A DNA stretch of 64,000 nucleotides from Enterococcus sp. ZJ1622 (GCF_011038845.1 NZ_JAAKDW010000005.1:124001-188000); one strand, 5' to 3'. Positions 16,035 through 23,677 are shown, numbered from the stretch's first letter. The notes: generated by a model not told the origin, from the sequence alone. Numbers and translations are program-made.

Positions 16035-16355
16035 TTAGTATTTTTCAGGACACGATTTTGCTTGCCGGCGTTCGTGTCTTTTTTTCATTTCGGTAAATTC
16101 TTTATTCCCAAGAGCAGTTCGTCTTTTTGGTTGACTTGCTTCGTTTGACTTAGGATCGTCAAATTCTTCGTTCCTTTTATAAAACATTGCCACCATTCCA
16201 AGCCATGGTCCTAAGTCTGAAACAGTCCAAACCAAGTCGTTTTCTGCTAGAAACTCATCCATCTCCTCTGGTGTAACTTGTTTATTTTGTAAGGCATAGG
16301 CCGGAATAAAGTTTCCCGATCTATGACAAGATAAAACCTTTTGAGTTGCATTCAT
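16035..16355 (-). CDS. Phage protein, unknown
   Basis: 106 residues from MNATQKVLSCHRSGNF. The ATG at 16355 follows AAAGGAGAG; a longer frame to 16430 lacks a ribosome site. It contains MDEFLAENDLVWTVSDLGPWLGMVAMFYKR and a basic C-terminus with EMKKRHERRQ. No family recognised. Confidence 0.6.
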   Translation of the reverse strand: MNATQKVLSCHRSGNFIPAYALQNKQVTPEEMDEFLAENDLVWTVSDLGPWLGMVAMFYKRNEEFDDPKSNEASQPKRRTALGNKEFTEMKKRHERRQAKSCPEKY

Positions 16356-16369
16356 CTTTTTCTCTCCTT

Positions 16370-16651
16370 TTATAAAATGGCAAAAACAACAGACAATAAA
16401 ATGACGTTTAGAACTAAACTGATATAGCAAAGTGCTTGCAGCTGACGAGCTTTGTATACTGGCTCTTTGTGTTCCGCAAGTGTTGCGAGCAGCATTTTAT
16501 TGCTTATACGTCGCTTAATTGGTTTTCTAAATTCCATCGTGTGTACATGCTCCTTCCCTTCTGAAAAATATCGATCAATAATACGTTGTGCCTCTTCTTT
16601 CGTTTTGACGGTATGAGACATATGTCCGTCTGTAATTGTGATCTCTGTCAT
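16370..16651 (-). CDS. Small phage membrane protein
   Basis: 93 residues. A charged N-terminal part (KTKEEAQRIIDRYFSEGKEH) is followed by a single C-terminal hydrophobic helix (ALCYISLVLNVILLSVVFAIL), so it is probably tail-anchored in the membrane. Function unknown. Confidence 0.6.
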   Translation of the reverse strand: MTEITITDGHMSHTVKTKEEAQRIIDRYFSEGKEHVHTMEFRKPIKRRISNKMLLATLAEHKEPVYKARQLQALCYISLVLNVILLSVVFAIL

Positions 16652-16664
16652 GTATGTCCTCCTT

Positions 16665-16931
16665 TTAGATTTTGTATTTAGCCATCAGCTCATCGATGTC
16701 TTTTTTGTCATACCTTAAAAAGCCATCTATACGAATTTCTTTTAACCCATGAGCTACTAGCTTCTCAAAGCCTTGATCATTTACACCTCCCACATATTTT
16801 CTAGCTTCGATTTTTTTCAAGTATCGTGTTTCTGACAAATTCTTTTTTGAAAGCTGACTAAGTGCATCCTTCACAACTTCAACAATTGCGATTCTCAAAC
16901 GAGTCAGAAACTCTTCACTTAGAATATTCAT
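16665..16931 (-). CDS. DUF771/excisionase-like phage protein
   Basis: 88 residues from MNILSEEFLTRLRIAIVEVV. AGGAGG precedes the ATG at 16931. The C-terminal half, ARKYVGGVNDQGFEKLV and IDGFLRYDKKDIDELMAKYKI, has the winged-helix pattern of excisionase/MerR-like phage proteins. It is the second gene of the leftward early operon, a usual place for DUF771 proteins. Confidence 0.65.
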   Translation of the reverse strand: MNILSEEFLTRLRIAIVEVVKDALSQLSKKNLSETRYLKKIEARKYVGGVNDQGFEKLVAHGLKEIRIDGFLRYDKKDIDELMAKYKI

Positions 16932-16941
16932 GACTAGCCTC

Positions 16942-17124
16942 CTATCGAATTTTGTAACGTGCAATTATTTCGGTTATTTGTTCAGGGTATTTCCCTGGGT
17001 TATTTAAAATCTTTCTGAGATATTGCTCGCTGATAGTCAACGCACTAGCAACATCGGGTATTCCCCAACCTTTTTCTTTGAAATGATCTAAAATTTTTTG
17101 CCGCACTTTCTCTTCGTTTGCCAT
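16942..17124 (-). CDS. Cro-like helix-turn-helix protein
   Basis: 60 residues. GWGIPDVASALTISEQYLRKILNNPGKYP has helix-turn-helix spacing. It is the first gene leftward from the control region and opposite the CI-like gene, so it is the likely Cro counterpart that turns off the repressor. AAGGGAG lies upstream. Confidence 0.7.
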   Translation of the reverse strand: MANEEKVRQKILDHFKEKGWGIPDVASALTISEQYLRKILNNPGKYPEQITEIIARYKIR

Positions 17125-17149
17125 TTCCCTACTCCCTTCTCTTTAATTA

Positions 17150-17324
17150 GTAAACAAATTTAACAACTATTTTCTAAACTATATTGACATTATTAGATTA
17201 TTAATCTATACTGAATCCATAGTTAAATAAGACATTAAAACGTTGATTTAAAAGCTTTCTTGGCGGTTGGCATTTATTAATCAATAGTGTTTTTGTTGTC
17301 TTTTTAGTTGTTAAATTTGTTTAC
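17150..17324. promoter_or_regulatory. Genetic switch: two inverted operator-like sites, 20 bp
   Basis: The 20-bp sequence at 17150-17169 (beginning GTAAACAAATTTAAC) is repeated exactly in inverse orientation at 17305-17324. A shorter copy, GTTGTTAAAT, lies at about 17409-17418, overlapping the ribosome site of the repressor gene. The right copy covers the start region of the leftward promoter. The left copy lies just upstream of the rightward promoter. They are the best candidates for CI/Cro operators. Confidence 0.65.
17184..17212 (+). promoter_or_regulatory. Rightward promoter of the lysogeny switch
   Basis: TTGACA, 17-bp spacer, TATACT: a near-consensus sigma-A promoter reading toward the CI-like repressor. 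The leader to the repressor ATG would be about 200 nt. Part of the spacer/-10 sequence is mirrored in the leftward promoter. Confidence 0.7.
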
Positions 17325-17331
17325 AAGACAC

Positions 17332-17360
17332 AGTATAGATTATTAATATAAACTAGTCAA
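17332..17360 (-). promoter_or_regulatory. Leftward early promoter
   Basis: On the minus strand TTGACT, 17-bp spacer, TATACT, reading toward the Cro-like gene and the lytic operon. It faces the rightward promoter at 17184-17212, so the two transcripts would overlap over about 100 bp. Confidence 0.7.
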
Positions 17361-17420
17361 TAGTTTTATATTATTTATCTAAACTTTTTTTTGTAAGCAT
17401 TCAGAAAGGTTGTTAAATCA

Positions 17421-17840
17421 ATGAATACTTATGAAATAATAAAAGATTTAGCTAAAGAAAAAGGTCTTTCTATTAGGCAATTGGAGATAAATTTCGGATA
17501 TTCCAACGGATACATTGGCAGTTGGAAAAGACAAACTCCTAATTCTACAGAATTAGCTCGACTTGCTGACTATTTCGACGTATCTGTAGATTATTTACTA
17601 GGACGTACAAAAAAGAAAAAATATTATGATTTGACGGAAAAGGATGAGAGAGACATTCAAAAGGAATTACAATCATTAATCGATGATTTGTCTAACGCTG
17701 ATGGAATTGCCTTTTCAAAGAAAGATGGCGAAATGAGCGAAGCAACACGTGAAGCCCTCATTATTTCTTTAGAGAACGCGTTGCGAATAGCTAAAATAGA
17801 AGCTAAGAAAAAATATACACCTAAAAAGTACCGTAACTAA
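17421..17840 (+). CDS. CI/ImmR-like phage repressor (XRE family)
   Basis: 139 residues. The N-terminal XRE helix-turn-helix is clear: KGLSIRQLEINFGYSNGYIGSWKR and LARLADYFDVSVDYLLGRT. The C-terminal part is helical, without the LexA-type self-cleavage domain. Instead the next gene encodes an ImmA-type protease, so induction probably works by cleavage of this repressor in trans, as known for ImmR/ImmA of ICEBs1. The partial operator over its ribosome site suggests autoregulation. Confidence 0.92.
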   Translation: MNTYEIIKDLAKEKGLSIRQLEINFGYSNGYIGSWKRQTPNSTELARLADYFDVSVDYLLGRTKKKKYYDLTEKDERDIQKELQSLIDDLSNADGIAFSKKDGEMSEATREALIISLENALRIAKIEAKKKYTPKKYRN

Positions 17841-17855
17841 AGGAGATTGTCGCCC

Positions 17856-18278
17856 ATGGATTTACCCCACATTGATGAAAAAATTGAGAAGTTGGTAAAA
17901 ACCTATCAAACACGCAATCCTTTTAGAATAGCGCGGGAATTAAGAATAATGGTCGTTGAAGAGGATTTAGCAGATATATACGGATATTACAGCAAATTCA
18001 AACAGATAAAAATGATTCATATAAATTCTAATTTAGATGAGATAGGAAAATGGATAACTTGTAGTCATGAGTTAGGTCACTGTGTTTTACATCCAAATGA
18101 AAACACACCTATGTTGTCTAAAAAAACACTAGTATCTGAATTAAAAATTGAAAAAGAAGCAAACTATTTTGCAACTCATCTGGTTGTTGATCCAACGTTG
18201 GATGGCTTTGATCATATGACAAAATATGAAAAGCTCGTCTGCTTTGGATTGCCAGATGAATTCGTTCGTTTCTTGTGA
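17856..18278 (+). CDS. ImmA/IrrE-type metallopeptidase
   Basis: About 140 residues with the zinc protease motif HELGH in CSHELGHCVLHP and a downstream EKEANYFATHLVV Glu helix. ImmA-family enzymes cleave the partner XRE repressor on DNA damage and so induce the element. AGGAG at 17841-17845 suits the ATG at 17856 (10 bp) rather than the TTG at 17847. It follows the repressor by 15 bp. Confidence 0.92.
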   Translation: MDLPHIDEKIEKLVKTYQTRNPFRIARELRIMVVEEDLADIYGYYSKFKQIKMIHINSNLDEIGKWITCSHELGHCVLHPNENTPMLSKKTLVSELKIEKEANYFATHLVVDPTLDGFDHMTKYEKLVCFGLPDEFVRFL

Positions 18279-18306
18279 ATTATAATACAACATAAGGAGG
18301 ATATAG

Positions 18307-18507
18307 GTGAAAATAGGAATGAGAAAACCAAGTATAAAAAAATCCATAAGCGCTAGAACCACTGGAAAAGCAAAAAGAAAAGTAAAAAAAGCAGTTATTC
18401 CTGGTTATGGAAAAAAAGGTAGCGGCTGGATTAAAGACCCAAAAAAGGCTGCTTACAACAAAGTATACAAGAAAACTACATTCAGTTTTTGGGATTTATT
18501 TAAATAA
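18307..18507 (+). CDS. Small basic protein of prophage lysogeny module
   Basis: 66 residues, about one third Lys/Arg, with RKPSIKKSISARTTGKAKRK and GWIKDPKKAAYNKVY. The start is GTG, six bases after AAGGAGG. Similar small basic proteins are known to me from lysogeny regions of other Firmicutes prophages, without an assigned function. It could bind nucleic acid. Confidence 0.7.
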   Translation: MKIGMRKPSIKKSISARTTGKAKRKVKKAVIPGYGKKGSGWIKDPKKAAYNKVYKKTTFSFWDLFK

Positions 18508-18512
18508 AAAAA

Positions 18513-18532
18513 GCCCGTGCGGCAACACGGAC
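18513..18532 (-). terminator. Intrinsic terminator reading leftward
   Basis: A 7-bp stem (GCCCGTG/CACGGAC on plus, one wobble) with a U-tract (TTTTTTT) only on the minus strand. It follows a plus-strand gene but has no T-run on plus, so it would stop antisense transcripts entering from the right. Confidence 0.6.
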
Positions 18533-18593
18533 TCGAAACCTTATTTCTAAGATTCCCCAATAAAAATCATATCATAGAAATGAGGAATAAAAA

Positions 18594-19499
18594 ATGAAAA
18601 AAATGATAGGAAGTCTGTTAGTTCTTGCTTCCCTACTACTCTTCACTGCTTGTGGGAAAAAAGTAACCACAGATGATTTAAAAGCTAATGATTGGTTGAT
18701 TGAAGCAACCAAAGATGATGAACCAAATATGATAGCATCATTTTCTGATCATATCGTTTCTTTTAGTGTTGACACAAGCAAAATGAAATCTACAGCTAGC
18801 GATGAGTGGGAAGCCATGGGAGAAGAATTTGCTAAAAGCCTAGTTGATCAAATGAATTATAAATTTGAATACACACTCGAAGGTAATGTTATGACTTGGA
18901 AAGACGACAAAGACAAGAATAACGATGCCAAGTATACCGTTAGCAAAGAAGACAAAAACATTATTTTGACTCCAGAAAAATCTAATAAATCTGATGATAA
19001 AGAGAAATTAGTTTTAAAACCCTACAAAAAGGAAAAAACTAAAGAATCTAGAACAACTACTAGCTCAACAAGTAGCAACGAACAATCATCTTCGACTACA
19101 ACAGAAAGTACTATTACATCTTCTAGTACAGTAGAACAAGCTGCTATTGCGCAGAACACGCCTCCTGAAACTAGTAGTACTTACTCAGCGGAAAGTGTAG
19201 AAAACTACGCAGAAGCTACTCCAAGTTCAAACGTGGAACAAGGAATGACGGCACCTAGTACAACTGAACAATCAGTTCCGCAAGATTATGTACCTGCAGG
19301 TCAGCCACCACAACCAGCTCCACCCGCTTCTTCGTCTACGGAAACATCTGCTGGCTCGACGACTACTGTACAATCAGGAGAAAGTCCAAAACAAGTAGCA
19401 GAACGTGTAGGTATAACGGTGGATCAATTGTTTGCATTAAATGGAATTGACCCAAATAATTACTTCCTATATCCAGGACAAGAATTAAGAATCAAATAA
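18594..19499 (+). CDS. LysM lipoprotein, candidate superinfection exclusion protein
   Basis: 301 residues. A lipoprotein signal peptide ends in LLFTAC (Cys about 20). Residues 25-145 form a globular part starting VTTDDLKANDWLIEA. A long Ser/Thr/Pro/Glu-rich linker (about 150-255) could span the wall. The C-terminus is a LysM domain: VQSGESPKQVAERVGITVDQLFALNGID ... LYPGQELRIK. Lipoproteins encoded between repressor and integrase are known in Gram-positive phages (for example Ltp of TP-J34) to block DNA entry of related phages. That role is inferred here from place and architecture. Confidence 0.8.
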   Translation: MKKMIGSLLVLASLLLFTACGKKVTTDDLKANDWLIEATKDDEPNMIASFSDHIVSFSVDTSKMKSTASDEWEAMGEEFAKSLVDQMNYKFEYTLEGNVMTWKDDKDKNNDAKYTVSKEDKNIILTPEKSNKSDDKEKLVLKPYKKEKTKESRTTTSSTSSNEQSSSTTTESTITSSSTVEQAAIAQNTPPETSSTYSAESVENYAEATPSSNVEQGMTAPSTTEQSVPQDYVPAGQPPQPAPPASSSTETSAGSTTTVQSGESPKQVAERVGITVDQLFALNGIDPNNYFLYPGQELRIK

Positions 19500-19503
19500 A
19501 AAA

Positions 19504-19538
19504 GCACATTTGCCGACCGACCAAGAACGCAAATGTGC
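19504..19538 (-). terminator. Intrinsic terminator reading leftward
   Basis: GCACATTTGC pairs perfectly with GCAAATGTGC over 10 bp. The T-run exists only on the minus strand (A-run at 19498-19503 overlapping the lipoprotein stop). A second inverted motif, GGTAAAGTAGG with CCCTATTTTACC, lies at about 19549-19585 before the integrase and could be a protein-binding site. Confidence 0.6.
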
Positions 19539-19636
19539 AAAGAGCTACGGTAAAGTAGGTCTATTTGTTGTACCCTATTTTACCATCTCGAAATCCACTG
19601 TACAACCGAACAAACGTACGAAAGGAAAGATAAAAG

Positions 19637-20842
19637 ATGGCAAAAAAAGAAATTGATAAACGAATTAAAAAACACTTAACAAAAAAAGGCGAAGAAAAAT
19701 ATCAGTTTAGTCTGTACTTAGGAGTTGATCCGCTAACAGGGAAAAAAAGAAAAACAACGAGACGAGGTTTTAGTACGCCATTAGCCGCTGAGAGAGCTTT
19801 AAAAAGATTGGAGGCAGATATACAGGAAAAAGGACTGCAAGCTTCTACAGCTCAAAAGAGCAAGAAATTCGAATATGTTTACAGCTTATGGTTTGAGAAT
19901 TATAAAAAGACAGTTAAAGAAAGCACTTGGTCCTCCACCAAACAAATTTTTGACACACATATCTTAAAAGTGTTTGGAGATAAGTTCATTGACAAAATAG
20001 ACGTTTTTTTCTGTCAAGAAGCAGTAAATACTTGGTCTGATAGCCATCCTAAAATTTTTAAGAAAATAAAAAATTACACATCTAATGTTTTTGATTATGC
20101 TGCTTCTTTACAAATCATAACTAGCAATCCTATGAAATTAGTTTCTGTTCCACGCGGAGAAGCTCTAGACATCGAAGATAAAAATATCGAATTTTATACT
20201 AAAGAAGAATTAATCGAATTTCTAGAAGCAATAAGAAACGATGATGATGAAAGATATTTATTCTTTTCCCTATTGGCTTTTACAGGTATAAGAAAAGGAG
20301 AAGCTTTTGCACTGACCTGGTCGGATATTGATTTTAAGAGCAAAACACTCAATATTAATAAAACTGTAACAAGAGGTTATCAAGGGAGATTGATCGTAAA
20401 TACTCCTAAATCAAAATCTGGAAAAAGAAAAATTTATCTGGACAATGATTTGATCAGTTTATTGAGAAAGTATTATACAAAAAACAAAACGACCGTTACA
20501 ATCCAAAGCGAAAACTTAATTTTTCACCATGATGGTCTTCTCTATAACCCTACAGTTTCACGTTCGTGGCTTAATGTCATATATAAGCATCATCCAGAAT
20601 TGACTAAAAGAATCACTACTCATGGTTTTCGACATACTCATGCCTCTCTCCTTTTTGAATCAGGAGCTTCTTTAAAAGATGTTCAGGAACGTTTAGGGCA
20701 TGCAGACATTCAAACTACTTCAAATATCTACACTCATGTAACTGAAACTCAAAACAAAAAAGTCATCAATAATTTTGTAGCATTTATGAAGAATAGTACT
20801 CAGGGGGAGTCAAAAGGGGAGTCAAAAAATATTTTAGGCTAA
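19637..20842 (+). CDS. int: Tyrosine site-specific integrase
   Basis: 401 residues with the phage integrase layout: an AP2-like N-terminal arm-binding domain (QFSLYLGVDPLTGKKRKTTR), a SAM-like core-binding domain (about 70-170), and the catalytic domain with FTGIRKGEAFAL (Arg about 218), HGFRHTHASLL (about 328), LGHADIQTTSNIYTHV (Tyr about 365). The last codons contain a tandem GGGGAGTCAAAA repeat that may be an arm-type binding site. It integrates the phage at the adjacent tRNA-Ser. Confidence 0.97.
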   Translation: MAKKEIDKRIKKHLTKKGEEKYQFSLYLGVDPLTGKKRKTTRRGFSTPLAAERALKRLEADIQEKGLQASTAQKSKKFEYVYSLWFENYKKTVKESTWSSTKQIFDTHILKVFGDKFIDKIDVFFCQEAVNTWSDSHPKIFKKIKNYTSNVFDYAASLQIITSNPMKLVSVPRGEALDIEDKNIEFYTKEELIEFLEAIRNDDDERYLFFSLLAFTGIRKGEAFALTWSDIDFKSKTLNINKTVTRGYQGRLIVNTPKSKSGKRKIYLDNDLISLLRKYYTKNKTTVTIQSENLIFHHDGLLYNPTVSRSWLNVIYKHHPELTKRITTHGFRHTHASLLFESGASLKDVQERLGHADIQTTSNIYTHVTETQNKKVINNFVAFMKNSTQGESKGESKNILG

Positions 20843-20857
20843 ATTACAACAAAAAAA

Positions 20858-20877
20858 GACACGATCGAAATCGTGTC
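20858..20877 (-). terminator. Intrinsic terminator downstream of tRNA-Ser
   Basis: GACACGAT and ATCGTGTC form an 8-bp stem with a four-base loop. On the minus strand it is followed by seven T. It ends the tRNA-Ser transcript and protects the integrase from antisense reading. Confidence 0.8.
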
Positions 20878-20894
20878 TAATCGTTGATATATAA

Positions 20895-20981
20895 GGAAGG
20901 TACGGGGATTGAACCCGTGCGCCGGTATTAGCCGGTTCGCCGGATTTCGAGTCCGGTGCATTACCACTCTGCCAACCTTCC
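20895..20981 (-). tRNA. tRNA-Ser(CGA)
   Basis: 87 nt on the minus strand. The acceptor stem is GGAAGGT/ACCTTCC, the anticodon stem CCGGA/TCCGG holds loop CTCGAAA (anticodon CGA). There is a long variable arm, as in class II tRNAs, and a T-arm with GGGTTCAATCC. CCA is not encoded. The base at the discriminator position is T on the tRNA strand, where Ser tRNAs usually have G. Its 3' end lies on the prophage side and is the likely att core. Confidence 0.95.
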
Positions 20982-20991
20982 GCAGATTCTA

Positions 20992-21019
20992 TTTTTAAAC
21001 TTTTTTCGTAAAATGTCAA
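20992..21019 (-). promoter_or_regulatory. Promoter of tRNA-Ser
   Basis: On the minus strand TTGACA, 16 bp, TAAAAA (or 17 bp, AAAAAT), about 11 bp before the tRNA 5' end. The -35 is perfect, the -10 is weak. Confidence 0.55.
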
Positions 21020-21112
21020 GGGTCTTTCTGAAGAAAGATGGGCGAAAACGTTTTTTCTTTCTATTCACGTACACTTGGCTTCTTTTCCATCAGCGTCTGT
21101 ATTGCTCCCACT

Positions 21113-21148
21113 AAAACAAACCCATTGACGGATCTTCTAGTCAACGGG
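21113..21148 (-). terminator. Terminator of the TetR gene
   Basis: On the minus strand CCCGTTGAC pairs with GTCAATGGG (one wobble) and is followed by TTTGTTTT. Confidence 0.7.
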
Positions 21149-21169
21149 CTTATCCTCGTATAAAAGCTG

Positions 21170-21736
21170 TCAGCTGATTTTTTCAGGATTTTCTAACGCC
21201 AAGATCGAATCGATGGTCCGTTTGATCAATGCAATGATCTGTTCTTCTGTCGGATGCATGATGTTTGATGACATCAAAGAGGCTAGGCCAGTAACAGTTA
21301 CCCATGTCCCTGTGTGCAGCGCATCAATGTATTCGTCAGACAGCTGGTTGTATCGCTCGTCCTCTTTGACTATTTCTCGGAAATAATTATAAGAGAAATC
21401 ATGCATTTTCTTACCGTCTCCATGCTCATCGATATACAACGCCATGTAGAGACTATGATGTTTTTTTGCAAAGTAGATGTAGTTCAATCCCAAATCGATA
21501 ATCTTATCGCCAGTGCGTTCAACAGGGAATACCTCTTCTTTGAGTTGTTCAAAAATAGAATCCAGTAACGTGTTCTTCAAATCTTCCATGTTTTTGAATT
21601 CGAGGTAGATTGGCTGAGTGGAAATCCCCATTTTTTTCGCAATATTCCGCGCAGTAAATCCTTTGAACCCTTCCTTTGCAACAACATCATAAGCAGCTTT
21701 TAGAATTTGATCCTTGGTATAGACTTTTCTTCTCAT
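21170..21736 (-). CDS. TetR family transcriptional regulator
   Basis: 188 residues. The N-terminal helix-turn-helix is typical: TKDQILKAAYDVVAKEGFKGFTARNIAKKMGISTQPIYLEFKNMEDLKN. The C-terminal ligand/dimer domain is helical. It is divergent from the DUF1576 membrane protein gene with 255 bp between, and may control it. Effector unknown. Confidence 0.92.
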   Translation of the reverse strand: MRRKVYTKDQILKAAYDVVAKEGFKGFTARNIAKKMGISTQPIYLEFKNMEDLKNTLLDSIFEQLKEEVFPVERTGDKIIDLGLNYIYFAKKHHSLYMALYIDEHGDGKKMHDFSYNYFREIVKEDERYNQLSDEYIDALHTGTWVTVTGLASLMSSNIMHPTEEQIIALIKRTIDSILALENPEKIS

Positions 21737-21934
21737 TAAAACTCCCCCACTTCTTTACTGCAGTATATGTTGTTTTATTGTAACCGATTTTTAGTGAATT
21801 TGGCAAATATTTTACTCAAATTGTTATGTTTTAACTATTTTTCTTATGAATTTTTAACAAAGCAGCAATAGATAGAAGATTTGATTAAAATAAATGAGTC
21901 CCCTTACATTTTTTATTTTTAATATGAAACATAG

Positions 21935-21964
21935 TTGACCTTCTCTTTTCATTCAAGTTATAGT
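21935..21964 (+). promoter_or_regulatory. Promoter of the DUF1576 gene
   Basis: TTGACC, 18 bp, TATAGT, about 28 bp before the ATG at 21992. The rest of 21737-21934 shows no gene and no clear dyad. Confidence 0.5.
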
Positions 21965-21991
21965 TAAAGAAAACGAAAAAGAAGGTGTGTA

Positions 21992-23320
21992 ATGAAAAAT
22001 AAAACTGACGTTATTTATATTCATCCTCAAAAAAGAATCGTTTCACAGAAAAGAAAGTATCTATATCTCACATTTACTGGTCTGTTTTTTTTACTTGTCG
22101 GTTTGGTTTCTGAGAGCCCTGCTGCCAATTGGAAGGGGCTGTCTGTCATTTTGACTTCCCCTAGCAACCTCTTGACAGATTATTTAGCTTTAGGTGGTTT
22201 TGGAAGCGCATTTATAAATGTCGGGATATTGACGCTGCTTTCAGTTCTCTTAGCTTATCGTCATCAGGTGATGCTGAATGGTCCGATGTTCGCTTCCATT
22301 TTGACAGTGACAGGATTTTCCTTTTTCGGCAAGAATCTGTACAACTCGATTTCGATCATTCTAGGGGTCTACTGTTATGCGCGTTTCGTCCACAAACCTT
22401 TTTCTCAGTATATCATGATCGGGTTATTCGGAAGTGCTTTATCTCCAGTCGTCAGCTATATCACGTTCGGTATGGATTTTCCTTTTGTCTGGGGCATTCT
22501 TTTAGGAAATCTGGCTGGTGTGATCATTGGTCTTTTGCTCCCGCCTTTAGCTGCCCAGACATTGACTTTTCATCGAGGATTCACTTTGTATAATATCGGG
22601 TTTACTTCAGGATTGCTTGCAATGGCATTTACTGGTATCCTGAGATTGTTTAGCTATACGATTGAAGAACATTCACTGACTTCCACTGAGTACCATTACC
22701 CGCTGATGTGTATTCTCTTGACGTTTTTCTGTTTAACAGCCGTTTGCGGATTTTGTTTCAATTCCTATCGGCTGACAGGGCTTAGAGATATTTTCGAAAC
22801 TTCTGGAAAACTGACGACTGATTTCATTGCCAATTCGGGTATTGGTGCGACCTTGATTAATATGGGACTTGTTGGGCTACTCCTTTCTTCTTATGTTCTC
22901 ATCATCGGAGGAAAATTGAATGGCCCGGTCATTGGCGCTATCTTGTCTGCATTCGGGTTCAGTGCATTTGGGAGTCATGTAAGAAACAGCTTCCCGATAC
23001 TGATCGGGATTTATCTGGCTTCGCTCTTAGGCACATTCCATGAGCTAACTAGTACAGGAATGCTTGTTGCAGCCGCATTTGGAACAGGTCTTGCGCCTAT
23101 CAGTGGATTTTACGGCAGTATTTATGGCGTGCTTGCTGGTTTTCTACATATTGCACTAGTCCACAATGTCAGTTCCTTGCATGGCGGGTTGAATTTATAC
23201 AATAGCGGCTTTTCGACGGGATTCGTTGCGGGTATTTTAGTTCCTATCCTAGACAACTTTACCGCTATCAGAAAGGAAAAAAGACATCTTGGAAAAAGAA
23301 TTATCAAAAAGAATCATTGA
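21992..23320 (+). CDS. DUF1576 family integral membrane protein
   Basis: 442 residues with about 10-12 hydrophobic segments. The protein is an internal duplication: both halves contain a similar pattern (LTDYLALGGFGSAFINVGIL ... NGPMFASILTVTGFSFFGKN in the first; TTDFIANSGIGATLINMGLV ... NGPVIGAILSAFGFSAFGSH in the second), and both end in a HRGF.LYNIGFTSGL / HGGLNLYNSGFSTGF segment. This duplicated fold suggests a transporter. Substrate unknown. It overlaps the next gene by 32 nt. Confidence 0.85.
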   Translation: MKNKTDVIYIHPQKRIVSQKRKYLYLTFTGLFFLLVGLVSESPAANWKGLSVILTSPSNLLTDYLALGGFGSAFINVGILTLLSVLLAYRHQVMLNGPMFASILTVTGFSFFGKNLYNSISIILGVYCYARFVHKPFSQYIMIGLFGSALSPVVSYITFGMDFPFVWGILLGNLAGVIIGLLLPPLAAQTLTFHRGFTLYNIGFTSGLLAMAFTGILRLFSYTIEEHSLTSTEYHYPLMCILLTFFCLTAVCGFCFNSYRLTGLRDIFETSGKLTTDFIANSGIGATLINMGLVGLLLSSYVLIIGGKLNGPVIGAILSAFGFSAFGSHVRNSFPILIGIYLASLLGTFHELTSTGMLVAAAFGTGLAPISGFYGSIYGVLAGFLHIALVHNVSSLHGGLNLYNSGFSTGFVAGILVPILDNFTAIRKEKRHLGKRIIKKNH

Positions 23321-23627
23321 CGAGCTGCTCACTTACCTCTATTCTCACGAAATAACCGATATACGTATCGGGATAACATTCACCGAAGAAGGTTTCTTTA
23401 TCGAGATCCAAGGGGAAACAGAGATACAACCAGATGACTTGACCGATTTTGCAGAATTGATGAATCATCCTCGCGATCCAAGTATGGATATCTATTATCA
23501 GGAACTACTGGGAAATCCTTGTCACGACCGCGAAGATTATCATTTGCTAGGGAGTTTGATTGATGATGTCGAAGTGATGTACGATCAGCCTGTTTTAAAT
23601 ATCAAGGTTTTCCGAAGTCCTTCTTAG
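23289..23627 (+). CDS. Hypothetical protein co-translated with DUF1576
   Basis: 112 residues, acidic, soluble, start TTG at 23289 with AGAAAGGA upstream. Contains LLTYLYSHEITDIRIGITFTEEGFFIEIQG and DFAELMNHPRDPSMDIYYQELLG. No family recognised. The overlap with the membrane protein suggests they work together. Confidence 0.7.
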   Translation: MEKELSKRIIDELLTYLYSHEITDIRIGITFTEEGFFIEIQGETEIQPDDLTDFAELMNHPRDPSMDIYYQELLGNPCHDREDYHLLGSLIDDVEVMYDQPVLNIKVFRSPS

Positions 23628-23637
23628 AAAAAATAAG

Positions 23638-23677
23638 CCGGAGCTGAGACAAAATTCTTGTCTCAGCTCCGGTTTTT
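23638..23677 (+). terminator. Strong terminator (GAGCTGAGACAA-type palindrome)
   Basis: CCGGAGCTGAGACAA and its exact complement form a 15-bp stem followed by TTTTT. Related palindromes occur elsewhere in the window. The 130 bp after it up to 23805 contain nothing recognisable. Confidence 0.9.

Larger units (their letters stand above)
1..20894. mobile_element. Prophage, right part (left end outside window)
   Basis: A contiguous temperate phage genome: head and packaging genes, replication and recombination genes, a divergent lysogeny control region, and an integrase whose stop lies about 50 bp from the 3' end of tRNA-Ser. This is the usual layout for integration into a tRNA 3' end, with attR beside the integrase. 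Tail, lysis and the opposite att site are not in the window. Capsid, protease, portal and TerL are of HK97/siphovirus type. An HNH gene beside TerS suggests cos packaging. The genome looks complete over this stretch, with no obvious decay. Confidence 0.95.

Noticed and set aside
20834-21019. 61-codon minus-strand ORF over tRNA-Ser
   Set aside because: It is the translated tRNA gene and terminator.
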